Shown piece after piece: positions 25,403 through 34,468 of a DNA stretch of 64,000 nucleotides. The notes below the pieces were generated by a model. It did no database searches. It worked only from the letters and a program-made list of their open reading frames with translations, and was not told the origin of the DNA. The translations under genes and the position numbers were made by a program. Numbering within the stretch: position 1 is the first letter of the stretch; the number at the start of each line of letters is the position of its first letter. This stretch comes from JBCBWG01 sp038523925 (GTDB lineage: Bacteria > Pseudomonadota > Alphaproteobacteria > Rhizobiales > Hyphomicrobiaceae): positions 124,001 to 188,000 of the forward strand of contig JBCBIY010000005.1 in assembly GCA_038523925.1 (NCBI GenBank), written 5' to 3'.

Positions 25403-26593
25403 CTAGCCGAGCATCACAGTTGCCGTTGCCATCGCGGCAATGCCCTCGCGCCGGCCAGGGAAGCCGAGGCCTTCCGACGTTGTCGCTTTGACAGCGACGC
25501 GGCCGATATCCAGATCAATGATCTCGGCGATGCGGGCGCGCATGGCGTCGCGATGCGGGCCAACTTTCGGGGCCTCACAGACAAGCGTGACGTCGACATT
25601 CAAGAGACGCCCGCCGCGCGCGGCAACGCGTTGGACGGCGTGGGCGAGGAACTGGTCGGAGGCAGCCCCCTTCCACTGCCGATCGGACGGCGGGAAGTGT
25701 GCGCCGATATCACCGTCTGCGATCGCCCCCAGAATCGCATCCGTCAGCGCATGCAAGCCGACGTCGGCGTCTGAGTGGCCGACGAGGGCTGCGTCATGCG
25801 GGACCTTGAGCCCGCAGAGCCAGACGTGGTTGCCTGGGCCGAATTTGTGGACGTCGAAGCCGCTGCCAACGCGGATGTCCGGCGGGGATGATTGCGACAA
25901 GCGGGCCTCCGCGCGCGCCAGGTCGTCCGGCGTCGTGATCTTAAAATTATCGGGATCGGTCGCGACGAGGTGAACGTTCAGACCCGCGGCCTCGGCGACG
26001 GCGGCGTCATCCGTCAGGTCATCACGGTCCGCCGCCGCCGCATGCGCGGCCCGGATGTCCACATAAGCGAACGCCTGCGGCGTCAGCGCGCGCCAGAGCC
26101 CCGTCCGGTCGACCGTGTCCGTGATGGCCGCGCCATCTCCACCGCCAACGCTTGCGCCACGCTTTAGCGTGTCCGCAACGGGCGTCGCAGCAATCGCCGC
26201 GCCGTGGCGTGCGACCGCCTCAATGAGCTTAGTGATGTCGGTGGATGTCACGAACGGCCGCGCGGCGTCGTGGATCAGCACGACGTCGGGCGGCGACGCA
26301 CCCAGCGCTTCGAGCCCGTTACGCACCGAGATCTGCCGCGTCGCGCCGCCCGTGACGGCTGGGCCGACCTTGGCAACGCCACTGCCGATGCAGGTCTCAT
26401 AGAGGTGAGCGTCATCGCCATGAATGACGACCCGGACCTCGCTGATCGCCTCGTGTCGACTGAAAGCCTGCACGGTATGCCACAGCACCGGCCGGCCGCC
26501 GATCTCGCGATACTGCTTGGGCGCGCGATCGTCACGGGCCTCCGCCATCCGGCTGCCGCGCCCCGCCGCAACAATCACCGCTGCCACCCGCAA
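25403..26593 (-). CDS. ispDF: bifunctional IspD/IspF of the MEP isoprenoid pathway
   Basis: A 396-residue fusion. Residues about 1-230 are IspD (MEP cytidylyltransferase; AAVIVAAGRGSRM, APKQYREIGGRPVLWHTVQAF, VLIHDAARPFV). Residues about 238-396 are IspF (MECDP synthase; RVGSGFDVHKFGPG with the zinc DVH, GHSDADVGLHALTDAILGA, and the ATTSEGLGFPGRREGIAA ending). The enzymes catalyse non-consecutive steps of isoprenoid precursor synthesis; fusion is usual in alphaproteobacteria. The start is TTG 26593, supported by GAGGTGA at good spacing; GTG 26587 is an alternative. It is divergent from dusB. Confidence 0.95.
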   Translation of the reverse strand: MRVAAVIVAAGRGSRMAEARDDRAPKQYREIGGRPVLWHTVQAFSRHEAISEVRVVIHGDDAHLYETCIGSGVAKVGPAVTGGATRQISVRNGLEALGASPPDVVLIHDAARPFVTSTDITKLIEAVARHGAAIAATPVADTLKRGASVGGGDGAAITDTVDRTGLWRALTPQAFAYVDIRAAHAAAADRDDLTDDAAVAEAAGLNVHLVATDPDNFKITTPDDLARAEARLSQSSPPDIRVGSGFDVHKFGPGNHVWLCGLKVPHDAALVGHSDADVGLHALTDAILGAIADGDIGAHFPPSDRQWKGAASDQFLAHAVQRVAARGGRLLNVDVTLVCEAPKVGPHRDAMRARIAEIIDLDIGRVAVKATTSEGLGFPGRREGIAAMATATVMLG

Positions 26594-26761
26594 AGATCAC
26601 CTCAATCGTTGTTTCCACCGGTATCGGCGAGCCGGATCGCGACGGCAAGATGCGCCCTATGGCGGGAACCCGCCACGAAAACCAGCGAGCGGCGCTCACG
26701 CTTGTTTGCACAAAATCTCCGCAGCGCTTGTATTTGAACAAATTTCCAGCAGAGTAGACCT

Positions 26762-27781
26762 ATGATGTTTGGGAAACCCTTCCAGATTGGGGCCATCCAG
26801 CCGCGGAACCGGGCGTTTCTTGCGCCGATGTCCGGCGTCACGGACGTCCCCTTCCGCCGGACGGCGCTGCAACATGGGGCCGGGCTCGTGGTCTCCGAGA
26901 TGGTCGCGAGTTCGGAACTCGTCCGGCAGAAGCCGAAAGCGGTGCGCAAATCCGAGCGCGGCGGCGAGCGTCCGTTCGTGATCCAGCTTGCCGGCCGCGA
27001 GGCACATTGGATGGCCGAGGGCGCGCGGATCGCGGAAGACATTGGTGGCGATATCATCGACATCAACATGGGCTGTCCTGCGCGCGAAGTGACGGGCATG
27101 CTGTCCGGCAGCGCGCTGATGCGTGACCCGGACCATGCACTGGGTCTCATTGAGGCCGTCGTCAGCGCGACCCGGCGTCCCGTGACGCTCAAGATGCGGC
27201 TTGGCTGGGATCACCAGTCGCTCAACGCAGCCGACATCGCGCGGCGAGCGGAAGCAGCCGGCGTGCAGTTGATCACAGTCCACGGCCGCACCCGGATGCA
27301 ATTCTATAAAGGCGCCGCCGACTGGTCCGCTGTCCATTGTGTGGCCAAAGCCGTCGGCGTGCCAGTTGTCGTCAACGGCGACATCGCATCGCCGGCGGAC
27401 GCAGAGGCCGCGCTCGAAGCGTCAGGCGCGGACGCCGTTATGATCGGCCGCAGTGCCTATGGCGCGCCGTGGCTGCCGGGCCGGATTGGTCAGGCGCTCG
27501 CCACCGGTGTCGACCCTGGCGATCCAGACCCGGCGACGGAGGCCGAGATCACGGTGGGCCTGGTCGATGACATCGTGGCGCACTTCGGCAAAGCCGTTGG
27601 CCTGCCGCGGGCGCGCAAGCACATCGCTTGGTCTATCGCACGGGCGGGTCTGACAGGCGACGCACAGAAGGACCTTCGGCGCAGGCTCTGCACGTCGGAA
27701 AGCGTTGCCGAGATCGCAGCCGGCCTCCGCGACGTCCATGCGCGTCGCACCGACGCGCAGTCGCTTGAGGCAGCCGCATGA
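26762..27781 (+). CDS. dusB: tRNA-dihydrouridine synthase B (NifR3)
   Basis: Flavin enzyme reducing uridines in the tRNA D-loop. The 339-residue protein has PMSGVTDVPFRRTA at the N-terminus, INMGCPAREVTGMLSGSAL with the catalytic Cys, VTLKMRLGWD, TVHGRTRMQFYKG and NGDIASPADAEAALEASGAD with phosphate-binding GRSAYG. The start is the first of two ATGs at 26762. In alphaproteobacteria this gene (nifR3) leads the ntrBC operon, and here its stop overlaps ntrB by four bases. Confidence 0.95.
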   Translation: MMFGKPFQIGAIQPRNRAFLAPMSGVTDVPFRRTALQHGAGLVVSEMVASSELVRQKPKAVRKSERGGERPFVIQLAGREAHWMAEGARIAEDIGGDIIDINMGCPAREVTGMLSGSALMRDPDHALGLIEAVVSATRRPVTLKMRLGWDHQSLNAADIARRAEAAGVQLITVHGRTRMQFYKGAADWSAVHCVAKAVGVPVVVNGDIASPADAEAALEASGADAVMIGRSAYGAPWLPGRIGQALATGVDPGDPDPATEAEITVGLVDDIVAHFGKAVGLPRARKHIAWSIARAGLTGDAQKDLRRRLCTSESVAEIAAGLRDVHARRTDAQSLEAAA

Positions 27782-28941
27782 GCCGCCGGCGCAAGTCACC
27801 CGAGGGCGCAGGGGGCGCCATTAAGCAGCGGCCGAAACCTGTCTCGGCGGCCGCATTCCAGATCAACCACGACGCGCTCGTCGGCGCCGTGCCTCACCCG
27901 ATCGCCGTCCTCGATCGCGAAGGAACGTTCGCCTACGCCAATCCGGCGGCCGAGAGCTTCTTTGCAGCGAGCCTCTCAAAGCTGCGCCAGAAGCGGCTTG
28001 AAGACCTTGTCAGCTTCGGGTGCCCGCTGATGTCGCTCGTTGAGCAGGTCCGCCGCACGGGCGCATCTTTGAACGAGTACGGCGTCGAGATTTCCACGCC
28101 GCGGGCCGATACGCCCGTGCGCCTCGTCGACGTCTACGCAAGCCCGATGACGGACGCCGACGGCGCGACGTTCCTCATGATGCAGCAGCGGACGATGGCT
28201 CAGATGATTGAGCGGCAACTGACACATCGTGCCGCCGCGCGCTCGGTTTCCGGCCTCGCAGCCGTCCTCGCGCATGAGATCAAAAACCCGCTGTCGGGCA
28301 TTCGCGGGGCGGCACAACTCATCGAACCGGGCCTCGAAGACCAGGACCGCGGGCTCGCACAACTCATCTGCGCCGAGACCGATCGCATTCGCGATCTCGT
28401 CGACCGCATGGAAGTGTTCGGCGATGACCGCCCACTTCAGAAAGAACCGATCAACGTCCACGACGTGCTCGATCATGTGCGCCGGCTTGCCGAGAACGGT
28501 TTTGCAAGCCACATCCAATTCTCAGAGCAATACGACCCCTCGCTGCCGCCCGTCGCTGGTATTCGCGACAAGCTCATCCAGGCGCTATTGAACCTCGTCA
28601 AAAATGCTGCCGAGGCGATCTCGGAGACGGGAGAGAAGAGCGGCCGGATCATGTTGCGCACCGGCTATCGGCCGGGCGTGCGTCTCTCGGTGCCGGGCAG
28701 CGGCAGCCGCGTCTCCCTGCCGCTGATGATTGAGATTGAAGACAACGGCGCCGGTGTTCCACCGGACATGATCAAGTCCCTGTTCGATCCGTTCGTGACC
28801 AGCAAGTCGTCGGGCAAGGGGCTTGGGCTTGCGCTCGTCGCCAAGATCATCGGCGACCACGGCGGCATCATTGAGTGCGAATCCGAGCCGCGCCAGACGG
28901 TGTTTCGCGCTTTGCTTCCACTGCACGACGAAAAGGCGTGA
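27778..28941 (+). CDS. ntrB: nitrogen-regulation sensor kinase NtrB (GlnL)
   Basis: Soluble PAS-domain histidine kinase/phosphatase that controls NtrC in answer to PII protein. The 387-residue protein has an N-terminal PAS domain (about 30-145; HPIAVLDREGTFAYANPAAESFF), the phospho-acceptor LAHEIKNPLSGIRGAAQLIE with His166, and the ATPase boxes NLVKNAAEA, IEDNGAGVPPDMIKSLFDPFVTSK and GKGLGLALVAKI. There is no transmembrane segment. It overlaps dusB by four bases and is followed by ntrC after 64 bases, so dusB-ntrB-ntrC is one operon. Confidence 0.96.
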   Translation: MSRRRKSPEGAGGAIKQRPKPVSAAAFQINHDALVGAVPHPIAVLDREGTFAYANPAAESFFAASLSKLRQKRLEDLVSFGCPLMSLVEQVRRTGASLNEYGVEISTPRADTPVRLVDVYASPMTDADGATFLMMQQRTMAQMIERQLTHRAAARSVSGLAAVLAHEIKNPLSGIRGAAQLIEPGLEDQDRGLAQLICAETDRIRDLVDRMEVFGDDRPLQKEPINVHDVLDHVRRLAENGFASHIQFSEQYDPSLPPVAGIRDKLIQALLNLVKNAAEAISETGEKSGRIMLRTGYRPGVRLSVPGSGSRVSLPLMIEIEDNGAGVPPDMIKSLFDPFVTSKSSGKGLGLALVAKIIGDHGGIIECESEPRQTVFRALLPLHDEKA

Positions 28942-29005
28942 TGACGCGCGCCAGACCACAAACGCCGGCGGACACAACCGCCCGGACAAACGATGGTGAT
29001 AGAGC

Positions 29006-30445
29006 ATGGCTGTAGGCACAGTCCTCGTCGCGGATGACGACACCGCGATCCGAACGGTTCTCAATCAGGCGCTTGCGCGGGCGGGCTATATCCCGCGGAC
29101 CACCGGCAACGCCGCGACGCTCTGGAAGTGGATCGCACAGGGCGACGGCGACGTCGTCATCACCGATGTGGTGATGCCGGACGAAAACGCGTTCGACCTG
29201 ATCCCGCGCATTCGCAAAGCGCGGCCCGAACTGCCGATCGTCGTCATGAGTGCGCAGAACACGCTCATGACCGCGCTGACAGCGGCAGAGCAGGGCGCGT
29301 TTGAATACCTGCCCAAACCGTTCGATCTCAACGAACTCGTCAACGTGGTCGGCCGCGCAATGTCGACGCCGGACGGCGTGGTGCCGGTGCCGGCCGCCGA
29401 GACGGACGAGCTGCCGCTCATTGGCCGTTCGCTGGCGATGCAGGAAATCTATCGTGTCATCGCGCGGCTGACGCAGACGGACCTCACCGTGATGATCACA
29501 GGTGAATCCGGGACCGGCAAAGAGCTGGTCGCGCAGGTCTTGCATAACTTCTCGAAGCGCCGGAGCCGTCCGTTCGTCGCCGTCAACATGGCGGCGATCC
29601 CGCGCGAACTGATCGAGAGCGAACTGTTCGGTCACGAGAAGGGGGCCTTTACCGGCGCGCTTTCCCGCATGACGGGCCGGTTCGAGCAAGCCGAGGGCGG
29701 CACGCTGTTTCTCGATGAGATCGGCGACATGCCGATGGAGGCACAGACGCGGCTGCTCCGCGTCCTGCAGGAGGGCGAGTACACGACAGTCGGCGGGCGC
29801 ACGCCGCTGAAGACCGATGTCCGCATCGTCGCCGCCACCCACCGCAATCTGAAATCGCAGATCGAGCAGGGGCTGTTCCGCGAAGACCTTTTCTACCGCC
29901 TGAACGTCGTGCCGCTGAGGCTACCGCCGCTCCGCGAACGCCTCGACGATATCGGAGACCTTGCGCGGCACTTCCTACGCCTTGCAGCCAACGAGGGCCT
30001 GGGCACGCGCACGATTATACCCGACGCGATCGAACGCCTCCGCCAGCACAACTGGCCGGGCAACATTCGCGAACTCGAAAACCTTATTCGGCGTCTGGCC
30101 GCGATCTACCCGCAGGACACGCTCACGCGCGAGATGGTGGATGCGGAACTCGCCGTCGCGGAAGTACCGGCGGGTGAGCCGGGGCCGGAGGATGCTGAGA
30201 CGCTGAGCGAGTTGGTCGAGCGGCATCTTGCGAGCTACTTCGCGCAGTTCCCCGATGGCCTGCCGCCCCGCGGGCTGCACGACCGGATCATCCGCGAAGT
30301 CGAGGCGCCGCTGTTTTCGGCTGCACTTGCAGCCACGCGCGGCAACCAGATCAGGGCGGCCGAGCTTCTCGGCCTCAACCGCAACACCCTGCGGAGCCGG
30401 ATAAAGTCGCTCGACATCAAGGTCGTGCGCATGCCGGGCGGATGA
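29006..30445 (+). CDS. ntrC: nitrogen-regulation response regulator NtrC
   Basis: Sigma-54 activator phosphorylated by NtrB. The 479-residue protein has a receiver domain with phospho-acceptor Asp54 (ITDVVMPDENAFDL), an AAA+ domain with Walker A GESGTGKE (about 166-173), the sigma-54 contact GAFTGA (213-218), FLDEIGDMPMEAQTRLLRVL and the arginine-finger region, and a C-terminal Fis-type helix-turn-helix (NQIRAAELLGLNRNTLRSRI). It is complete and normal. A 231-base gap with a 13-bp dyad separates it from ntrY. Confidence 0.97.
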   Translation: MAVGTVLVADDDTAIRTVLNQALARAGYIPRTTGNAATLWKWIAQGDGDVVITDVVMPDENAFDLIPRIRKARPELPIVVMSAQNTLMTALTAAEQGAFEYLPKPFDLNELVNVVGRAMSTPDGVVPVPAAETDELPLIGRSLAMQEIYRVIARLTQTDLTVMITGESGTGKELVAQVLHNFSKRRSRPFVAVNMAAIPRELIESELFGHEKGAFTGALSRMTGRFEQAEGGTLFLDEIGDMPMEAQTRLLRVLQEGEYTTVGGRTPLKTDVRIVAATHRNLKSQIEQGLFREDLFYRLNVVPLRLPPLRERLDDIGDLARHFLRLAANEGLGTRTIIPDAIERLRQHNWPGNIRELENLIRRLAAIYPQDTLTREMVDAELAVAEVPAGEPGPEDAETLSELVERHLASYFAQFPDGLPPRGLHDRIIREVEAPLFSAALAATRGNQIRAAELLGLNRNTLRSRIKSLDIKVVRMPGG

Positions 30446-30500
30446 GCGGTCGCGTCGAGCGCGCCTAAAGCGCTCTAACCACTCAGCATTTTTCAGCGCC

Positions 30501-30530
30501 GAATTGCAGTGGATCGCTCCATTGCAATTC
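30501..30530. promoter_or_regulatory. 13-bp dyad in the ntrC-ntrY gap
   Basis: GAATTGCAGTGGA (30501-30513) and TCCATTGCAATTC (30518-30530) form an inverted repeat with a single G-T pair and a TCGC loop. It lies 55 bases after ntrC and 146 bases before ntrY. It could be a terminator without T tract, an operator or an mRNA end structure. Confidence 0.5.
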
Positions 30531-30676
30531 ACCGTCGCGGTCCGCATATTTGTCGCGGAAATGTCACAGTTCGCTGTTTGAGAGGCGCACTGCGGTGACT
30601 ATGCCGCCGCACTGTTGCGCCTCAGCCAGTTGTTTTCGCCGCCTGCCGACGTTGGCGCTCCGCCGTTAAGGACCCG

Positions 30677-32986
30677 ATGACCGACACGTCTGCAACTCCT
30701 GATCGCTCCGGCGCAACAACGGCGAAGGCGGCGCTCCGGCCGGACGCGACCGAGATCCGAGACGTGCCGCTGCCGTTTGCCGCCAAGCAAAGCCGGTCGT
30801 TCTCGTTTGGTCTGATCATCGTCTTGCTGTCGCTGATCTCGGCGCTGGCGACGTACCTCATCCTGACCAACCTGACGCCGATCCCGCCGCGCGGCGAAGT
30901 CGTCTTCGTCGTGCTGGCCGTCAATGTCGTGCTGATTGCTGCGATGGTCTGGATCATCGCGCAGCAGGTCTTCGCGCTGATCCGTGGCTGGCGCGACAGC
31001 GTCTCCGGCGCCCGGCTCCACATCCGCATCGTCGTCCTCTTTAGTGTCATCGCGACTTTGCCGGCGCTCATCCTCGCAACGGCTGCGACCACGACGTTTG
31101 TCCGGGCGGTCGACGGATGGTTCGCGCAGCAAACGCGCACGATCATCGAGAACTCGCTGGATGTCGCCGAGGCCTATCTCGCCGAGCACGGCCAGATCAT
31201 CCGCACGGACGTCGACAACATGGCGCGCGAACTCGCAAGCGCGGTTGAGATGCGCCGCGAGGACCCCGCCCGCTTCCGTGACTTTGTGTTGGCTCAGGCC
31301 GTCTTCTTCGATCTGCCGGTCGCCTACGTCATCGACAGCACCGGCAAGCCGCTGGTCACGGCGATCGAAAACAAGCAGATCCCGTATCGCCCGCCGCCGG
31401 TCTCCGTCATCAAACTTGCAGAACGCGGCCAGGTGCCGTTGCTCGCGCCGGAAGACGGCTATCGCGTCGCAGCCATCCGCAAGCTCGATGCGTTCCCCGG
31501 ACAGTACCTGTTCGTCGCGCGGGGCGTGAGCCCGGCCGTCATCGCGCATCTGCAACGCACCCGCGCTGGGATGTCGGAATACAACGAGCTGCGCAAGCGC
31601 CGGAACAGCCTGCAAATCGCGCACGGGCTCCTCTACTTTATGATCGCGCTCACAGGATTGTTGGCGGCGGTCTGGGCCGGGCTTTGGTTCGCCGGCCGCT
31701 TCGTCGCGCCAATCGGCCGCCTGATCGAAGCCGCCGAGCATGTCTCGGAAGGCAACCTCAACGTCGTGCTGCCGGAGCGGCGCGGGGAGGGCGATCTCCG
31801 CCGGCTCTCGTCGACGTTCAACACCATGACGTGGGAGTTGAAATCGCAGCGCGATGACCTCGTCCACGCAAACGAAGAGTTGCTCGAACGTCGCCGGTTT
31901 ACCGAAGCGGTGTTGTCCGGGGTCTCGGCGGGTGTGATCGGGTTGGACGGCGACGGCATCATTCGCATCGTGTCGGGCGCGGCGGCAGAACTTCTTTCCG
32001 TGGCACCGGATGATCTTGCGGGCCGCGCGCTGGGCGAAGCCCTGCCTGAGTTCGAAGACCACATCGCGACGCTGACAACCGGTAACCGGGGGCGCAACAC
32101 GGCCCCGCTTTCGGTTATGGTCAATGGCGAGGCGCGCACGTTCGATGTCCGCCTGACACGCGAGCGCGCCGGCGGCGATGGCGGCGCGGTGATGACGTTC
32201 GATGACATCACGGAGCTGGTCTCGGCCCAACGCGCTTCGGCCTGGGCGGACGTTGCCCGCCGCATTGCCCACGAGATCAAGAACCCGTTGACGCCGATCC
32301 AGCTCTCGGCGGAACGCATCCGGCGCAAGTACGGCAAGGTGCTGACCGAGGACCGCGAGGTCTTCGACAAGTGCACCGACACAATCATTCGCCATGTCGG
32401 CGATGTCTCGCGCATGGTCGACGAGTTTTCGTCATTCGCGCGTATGCCTGAGCCGGAAATCGCGATGCAGGATCTGCGGGCGGCTGTGCGCGAGCCGGTC
32501 ACGCTATTTCAGATGGGCTCGCGCGACGTCGACATCTCGCTCACGATGCCGGACGAGAAGATCACGATGGCGATTGATCAGCGCCTCATCGGACGCGTCG
32601 TCACCAACCTCGTCAAGAATGGTGCGGAGGCCGTTGAGGCGGTGCGCGAAAGCGGTACGCGCGGGGCAGACTTTAAGGGCCGCGTCGACGTTACGCTGTC
32701 GCGCGAAGGCGAAACGGCTGTGCTCGACATCATCGATAACGGTACAGGTCTCGATAAAGAGAACCGCACGCGGCTGCTTGAGCCGTACGTCACGACCAAA
32801 GCGAAGGGCACGGGCCTCGGCCTCGCGATCGTCCAGAAGATCGTCGAGCAGCACGGCGGCACGCTGTCGCTCGATGAAGCACCGCAGACGGCCGATCGGC
32901 CGACGGGTGCGTGGGTTCAGGTGCGCTTGCCCGTTCGCGATTTAGCAGGCCTTGCAGACGTCGCGGCGACGGTCGCGGCAGAGTGA
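30677..32986 (+). CDS. ntrY: membrane sensor kinase NtrY
   Basis: The 769-residue membrane histidine kinase of the NtrYX system, linked in alphaproteobacteria to nitrogen, redox and envelope control. The N-terminus has two to three membrane helices (about 40-60, 75-100 and 120-145), a periplasmic domain, a further helix (about 315-340), a HAMP segment (PIGRLIEAAEHVSEGNLNVVL), a PAS domain (about 400-500) and the kinase core: ADVARRIAHEIKNPLTPIQLS with His532, NLVKNGAEA, DIIDNGTGLDKENRTRLLEP and KGTGLGLAIVQKI. ntrX follows after 55 bases and probably shares its transcript. Confidence 0.96.
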   Translation: MTDTSATPDRSGATTAKAALRPDATEIRDVPLPFAAKQSRSFSFGLIIVLLSLISALATYLILTNLTPIPPRGEVVFVVLAVNVVLIAAMVWIIAQQVFALIRGWRDSVSGARLHIRIVVLFSVIATLPALILATAATTTFVRAVDGWFAQQTRTIIENSLDVAEAYLAEHGQIIRTDVDNMARELASAVEMRREDPARFRDFVLAQAVFFDLPVAYVIDSTGKPLVTAIENKQIPYRPPPVSVIKLAERGQVPLLAPEDGYRVAAIRKLDAFPGQYLFVARGVSPAVIAHLQRTRAGMSEYNELRKRRNSLQIAHGLLYFMIALTGLLAAVWAGLWFAGRFVAPIGRLIEAAEHVSEGNLNVVLPERRGEGDLRRLSSTFNTMTWELKSQRDDLVHANEELLERRRFTEAVLSGVSAGVIGLDGDGIIRIVSGAAAELLSVAPDDLAGRALGEALPEFEDHIATLTTGNRGRNTAPLSVMVNGEARTFDVRLTRERAGGDGGAVMTFDDITELVSAQRASAWADVARRIAHEIKNPLTPIQLSAERIRRKYGKVLTEDREVFDKCTDTIIRHVGDVSRMVDEFSSFARMPEPEIAMQDLRAAVREPVTLFQMGSRDVDISLTMPDEKITMAIDQRLIGRVVTNLVKNGAEAVEAVRESGTRGADFKGRVDVTLSREGETAVLDIIDNGTGLDKENRTRLLEPYVTTKAKGTGLGLAIVQKIVEQHGGTLSLDEAPQTADRPTGAWVQVRLPVRDLAGLADVAATVAAE

Positions 32987-33041
32987 ATTTTAAGAGCGCC
33001 AGCGGCGCCCGATGGATACGACAAGAAGGAGGAACGGACTG

Positions 33042-34430
33042 ATGGCGTCTGACATTCTCGTGGTCGATGACGAAAGCGACATCCGCGATCTGATTTCAGG
33101 GATCCTGGAAGATGAAGGACACAACTGCCGGCTTGCCCGCGACAGTGACGAGGCCCTGATCGCCATCGAGAACCGGAAGCCACAGCTTGTGATCCTCGAT
33201 ATCTGGCTAAACGGCAGCCGGCTCGACGGGCTGGAGGTGCTCAACATCATCCGCCGCGTCCACCCAGAGCTGCCGATCATTATCATCTCTGGCCACGGGA
33301 CCATCGAAACCGCCGTCCAGGCCATCAAGCGCGGGGCGTACGATTATATCCCGAAGCCGTTCACGGCCGACCGCCTGCTGCTGGTGACGATGCGGGCGAT
33401 TGAAGCCTCGCAACTCCGCCGCGAGGTCGCGCAACTCAAAGAGAAGGGCTTCCAGAGCGCCGAGATGATCGGCAACTCGACCGCGCTCAATCAGCTTCGC
33501 ACCAACATCGAACGGGTCGCGGCGACCAACTCGCGGATTCTTATGCGCGGTGCGTCGGGGACGGGCAAAGAGCTTGCAGCGCGCGTCATCCACGCCAAGT
33601 CGCTCCGTGCGGATGGCCCGTTCGTCGTCCTCAATGCCGCGGCGCTCGTCGCAGACCGCGTTGAAGAAGAGCTGTTCGGCGTCGAAGACCGGACAGGCGG
33701 GCCGCGCAAAGTCGGCGCATTGGAAGAGGCGCACACCGGCACGCTCTACATCGACGAGATCGCCGACATGCCGCTCGACACGCAGGCGAAAGTCCTGCGC
33801 GTGCTCGTCGAGCAAAAGTTCCTGCGACTTGAGGGGACGCAAAAGGTCGAAGTCGATGTCCGTATCATCTCCTCGACAAGCCGCGGCCTTGAGCGCGAGA
33901 TGGAAGAGGGCCGCTTCCGCAACGATCTCTATCACCGCCTCGCCGTCGTCCCGATCCGCGTGCCCTCGCTTGCCGAACGCCGCGAGGACATTCCCGTGCT
34001 CGTCGAACACTTCATCCAGCAGATCGCGCAATCATCGGGCCTGTCGCCGCGCACGGTCGGCGAAGATGCGATGGCCGTCCTGCAGGCCCACGACTGGCCG
34101 GGCAACGTCCGCGAGCTCCGCAACAACATCGAGCGGCTGATGATCCTCGCCGATGGTGAAGCGGATGCAACCATTACCGCCGACATGCTGCCCGACGAGA
34201 TCGGCTCCAACGTGCCGCTGCCGGTCAATGGCGGGTCGGAACACCTGATGTCGCTGCCGCTGCGCGAGGCGCGCGAGATCTTCGAGCGCGAGTACCTTTT
34301 AAGCCAGATCAACCGCTTTGGCGGAAACATCTCGCGGACGGCAGAGTTTGTCGGCATGGAGCGGTCCGCGCTGCACAGGAAGCTGCGCGCGCTGGGCGTG
34401 ACGTCCGAGCAGCGGTCGGGCGCCGCGTAA
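33042..34430 (+). CDS. ntrX: response regulator NtrX
   Basis: Partner of NtrY, 462 residues. The receiver domain has phospho-acceptor Asp53 (VILDIWLNGSRLDG). The AAA+ domain has a Walker A of the form GASGTGKE (normally GESGTGKE), and the stretch where sigma-54 activators carry GAFTGA reads instead VEDRTGGPRKVGALEEAHTG. NtrX proteins are known to lack this loop, so direct sigma-54 activation is unlikely. The C-terminus is a Fis-type helix-turn-helix (GNISRTAEFVGMERSALHRKL). ATG 33042 is chosen because AGGAGGAA stands just before it; an in-frame ATG at 33012 is less likely. Confidence 0.95.
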   Translation: MASDILVVDDESDIRDLISGILEDEGHNCRLARDSDEALIAIENRKPQLVILDIWLNGSRLDGLEVLNIIRRVHPELPIIIISGHGTIETAVQAIKRGAYDYIPKPFTADRLLLVTMRAIEASQLRREVAQLKEKGFQSAEMIGNSTALNQLRTNIERVAATNSRILMRGASGTGKELAARVIHAKSLRADGPFVVLNAAALVADRVEEELFGVEDRTGGPRKVGALEEAHTGTLYIDEIADMPLDTQAKVLRVLVEQKFLRLEGTQKVEVDVRIISSTSRGLEREMEEGRFRNDLYHRLAVVPIRVPSLAERREDIPVLVEHFIQQIAQSSGLSPRTVGEDAMAVLQAHDWPGNVRELRNNIERLMILADGEADATITADMLPDEIGSNVPLPVNGGSEHLMSLPLREAREIFEREYLLSQINRFGGNISRTAEFVGMERSALHRKLRALGVTSEQRSGAA

Positions 34431-34468
34431 GTGCCCCATGAACCTCGGACGGGCATTGGATTGAACGC

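Noticed and set aside
30599..32395. 598-codon reverse frame under ntrY
   Set aside because: Antisense shadow of a clear histidine kinase; no domain recognisable.
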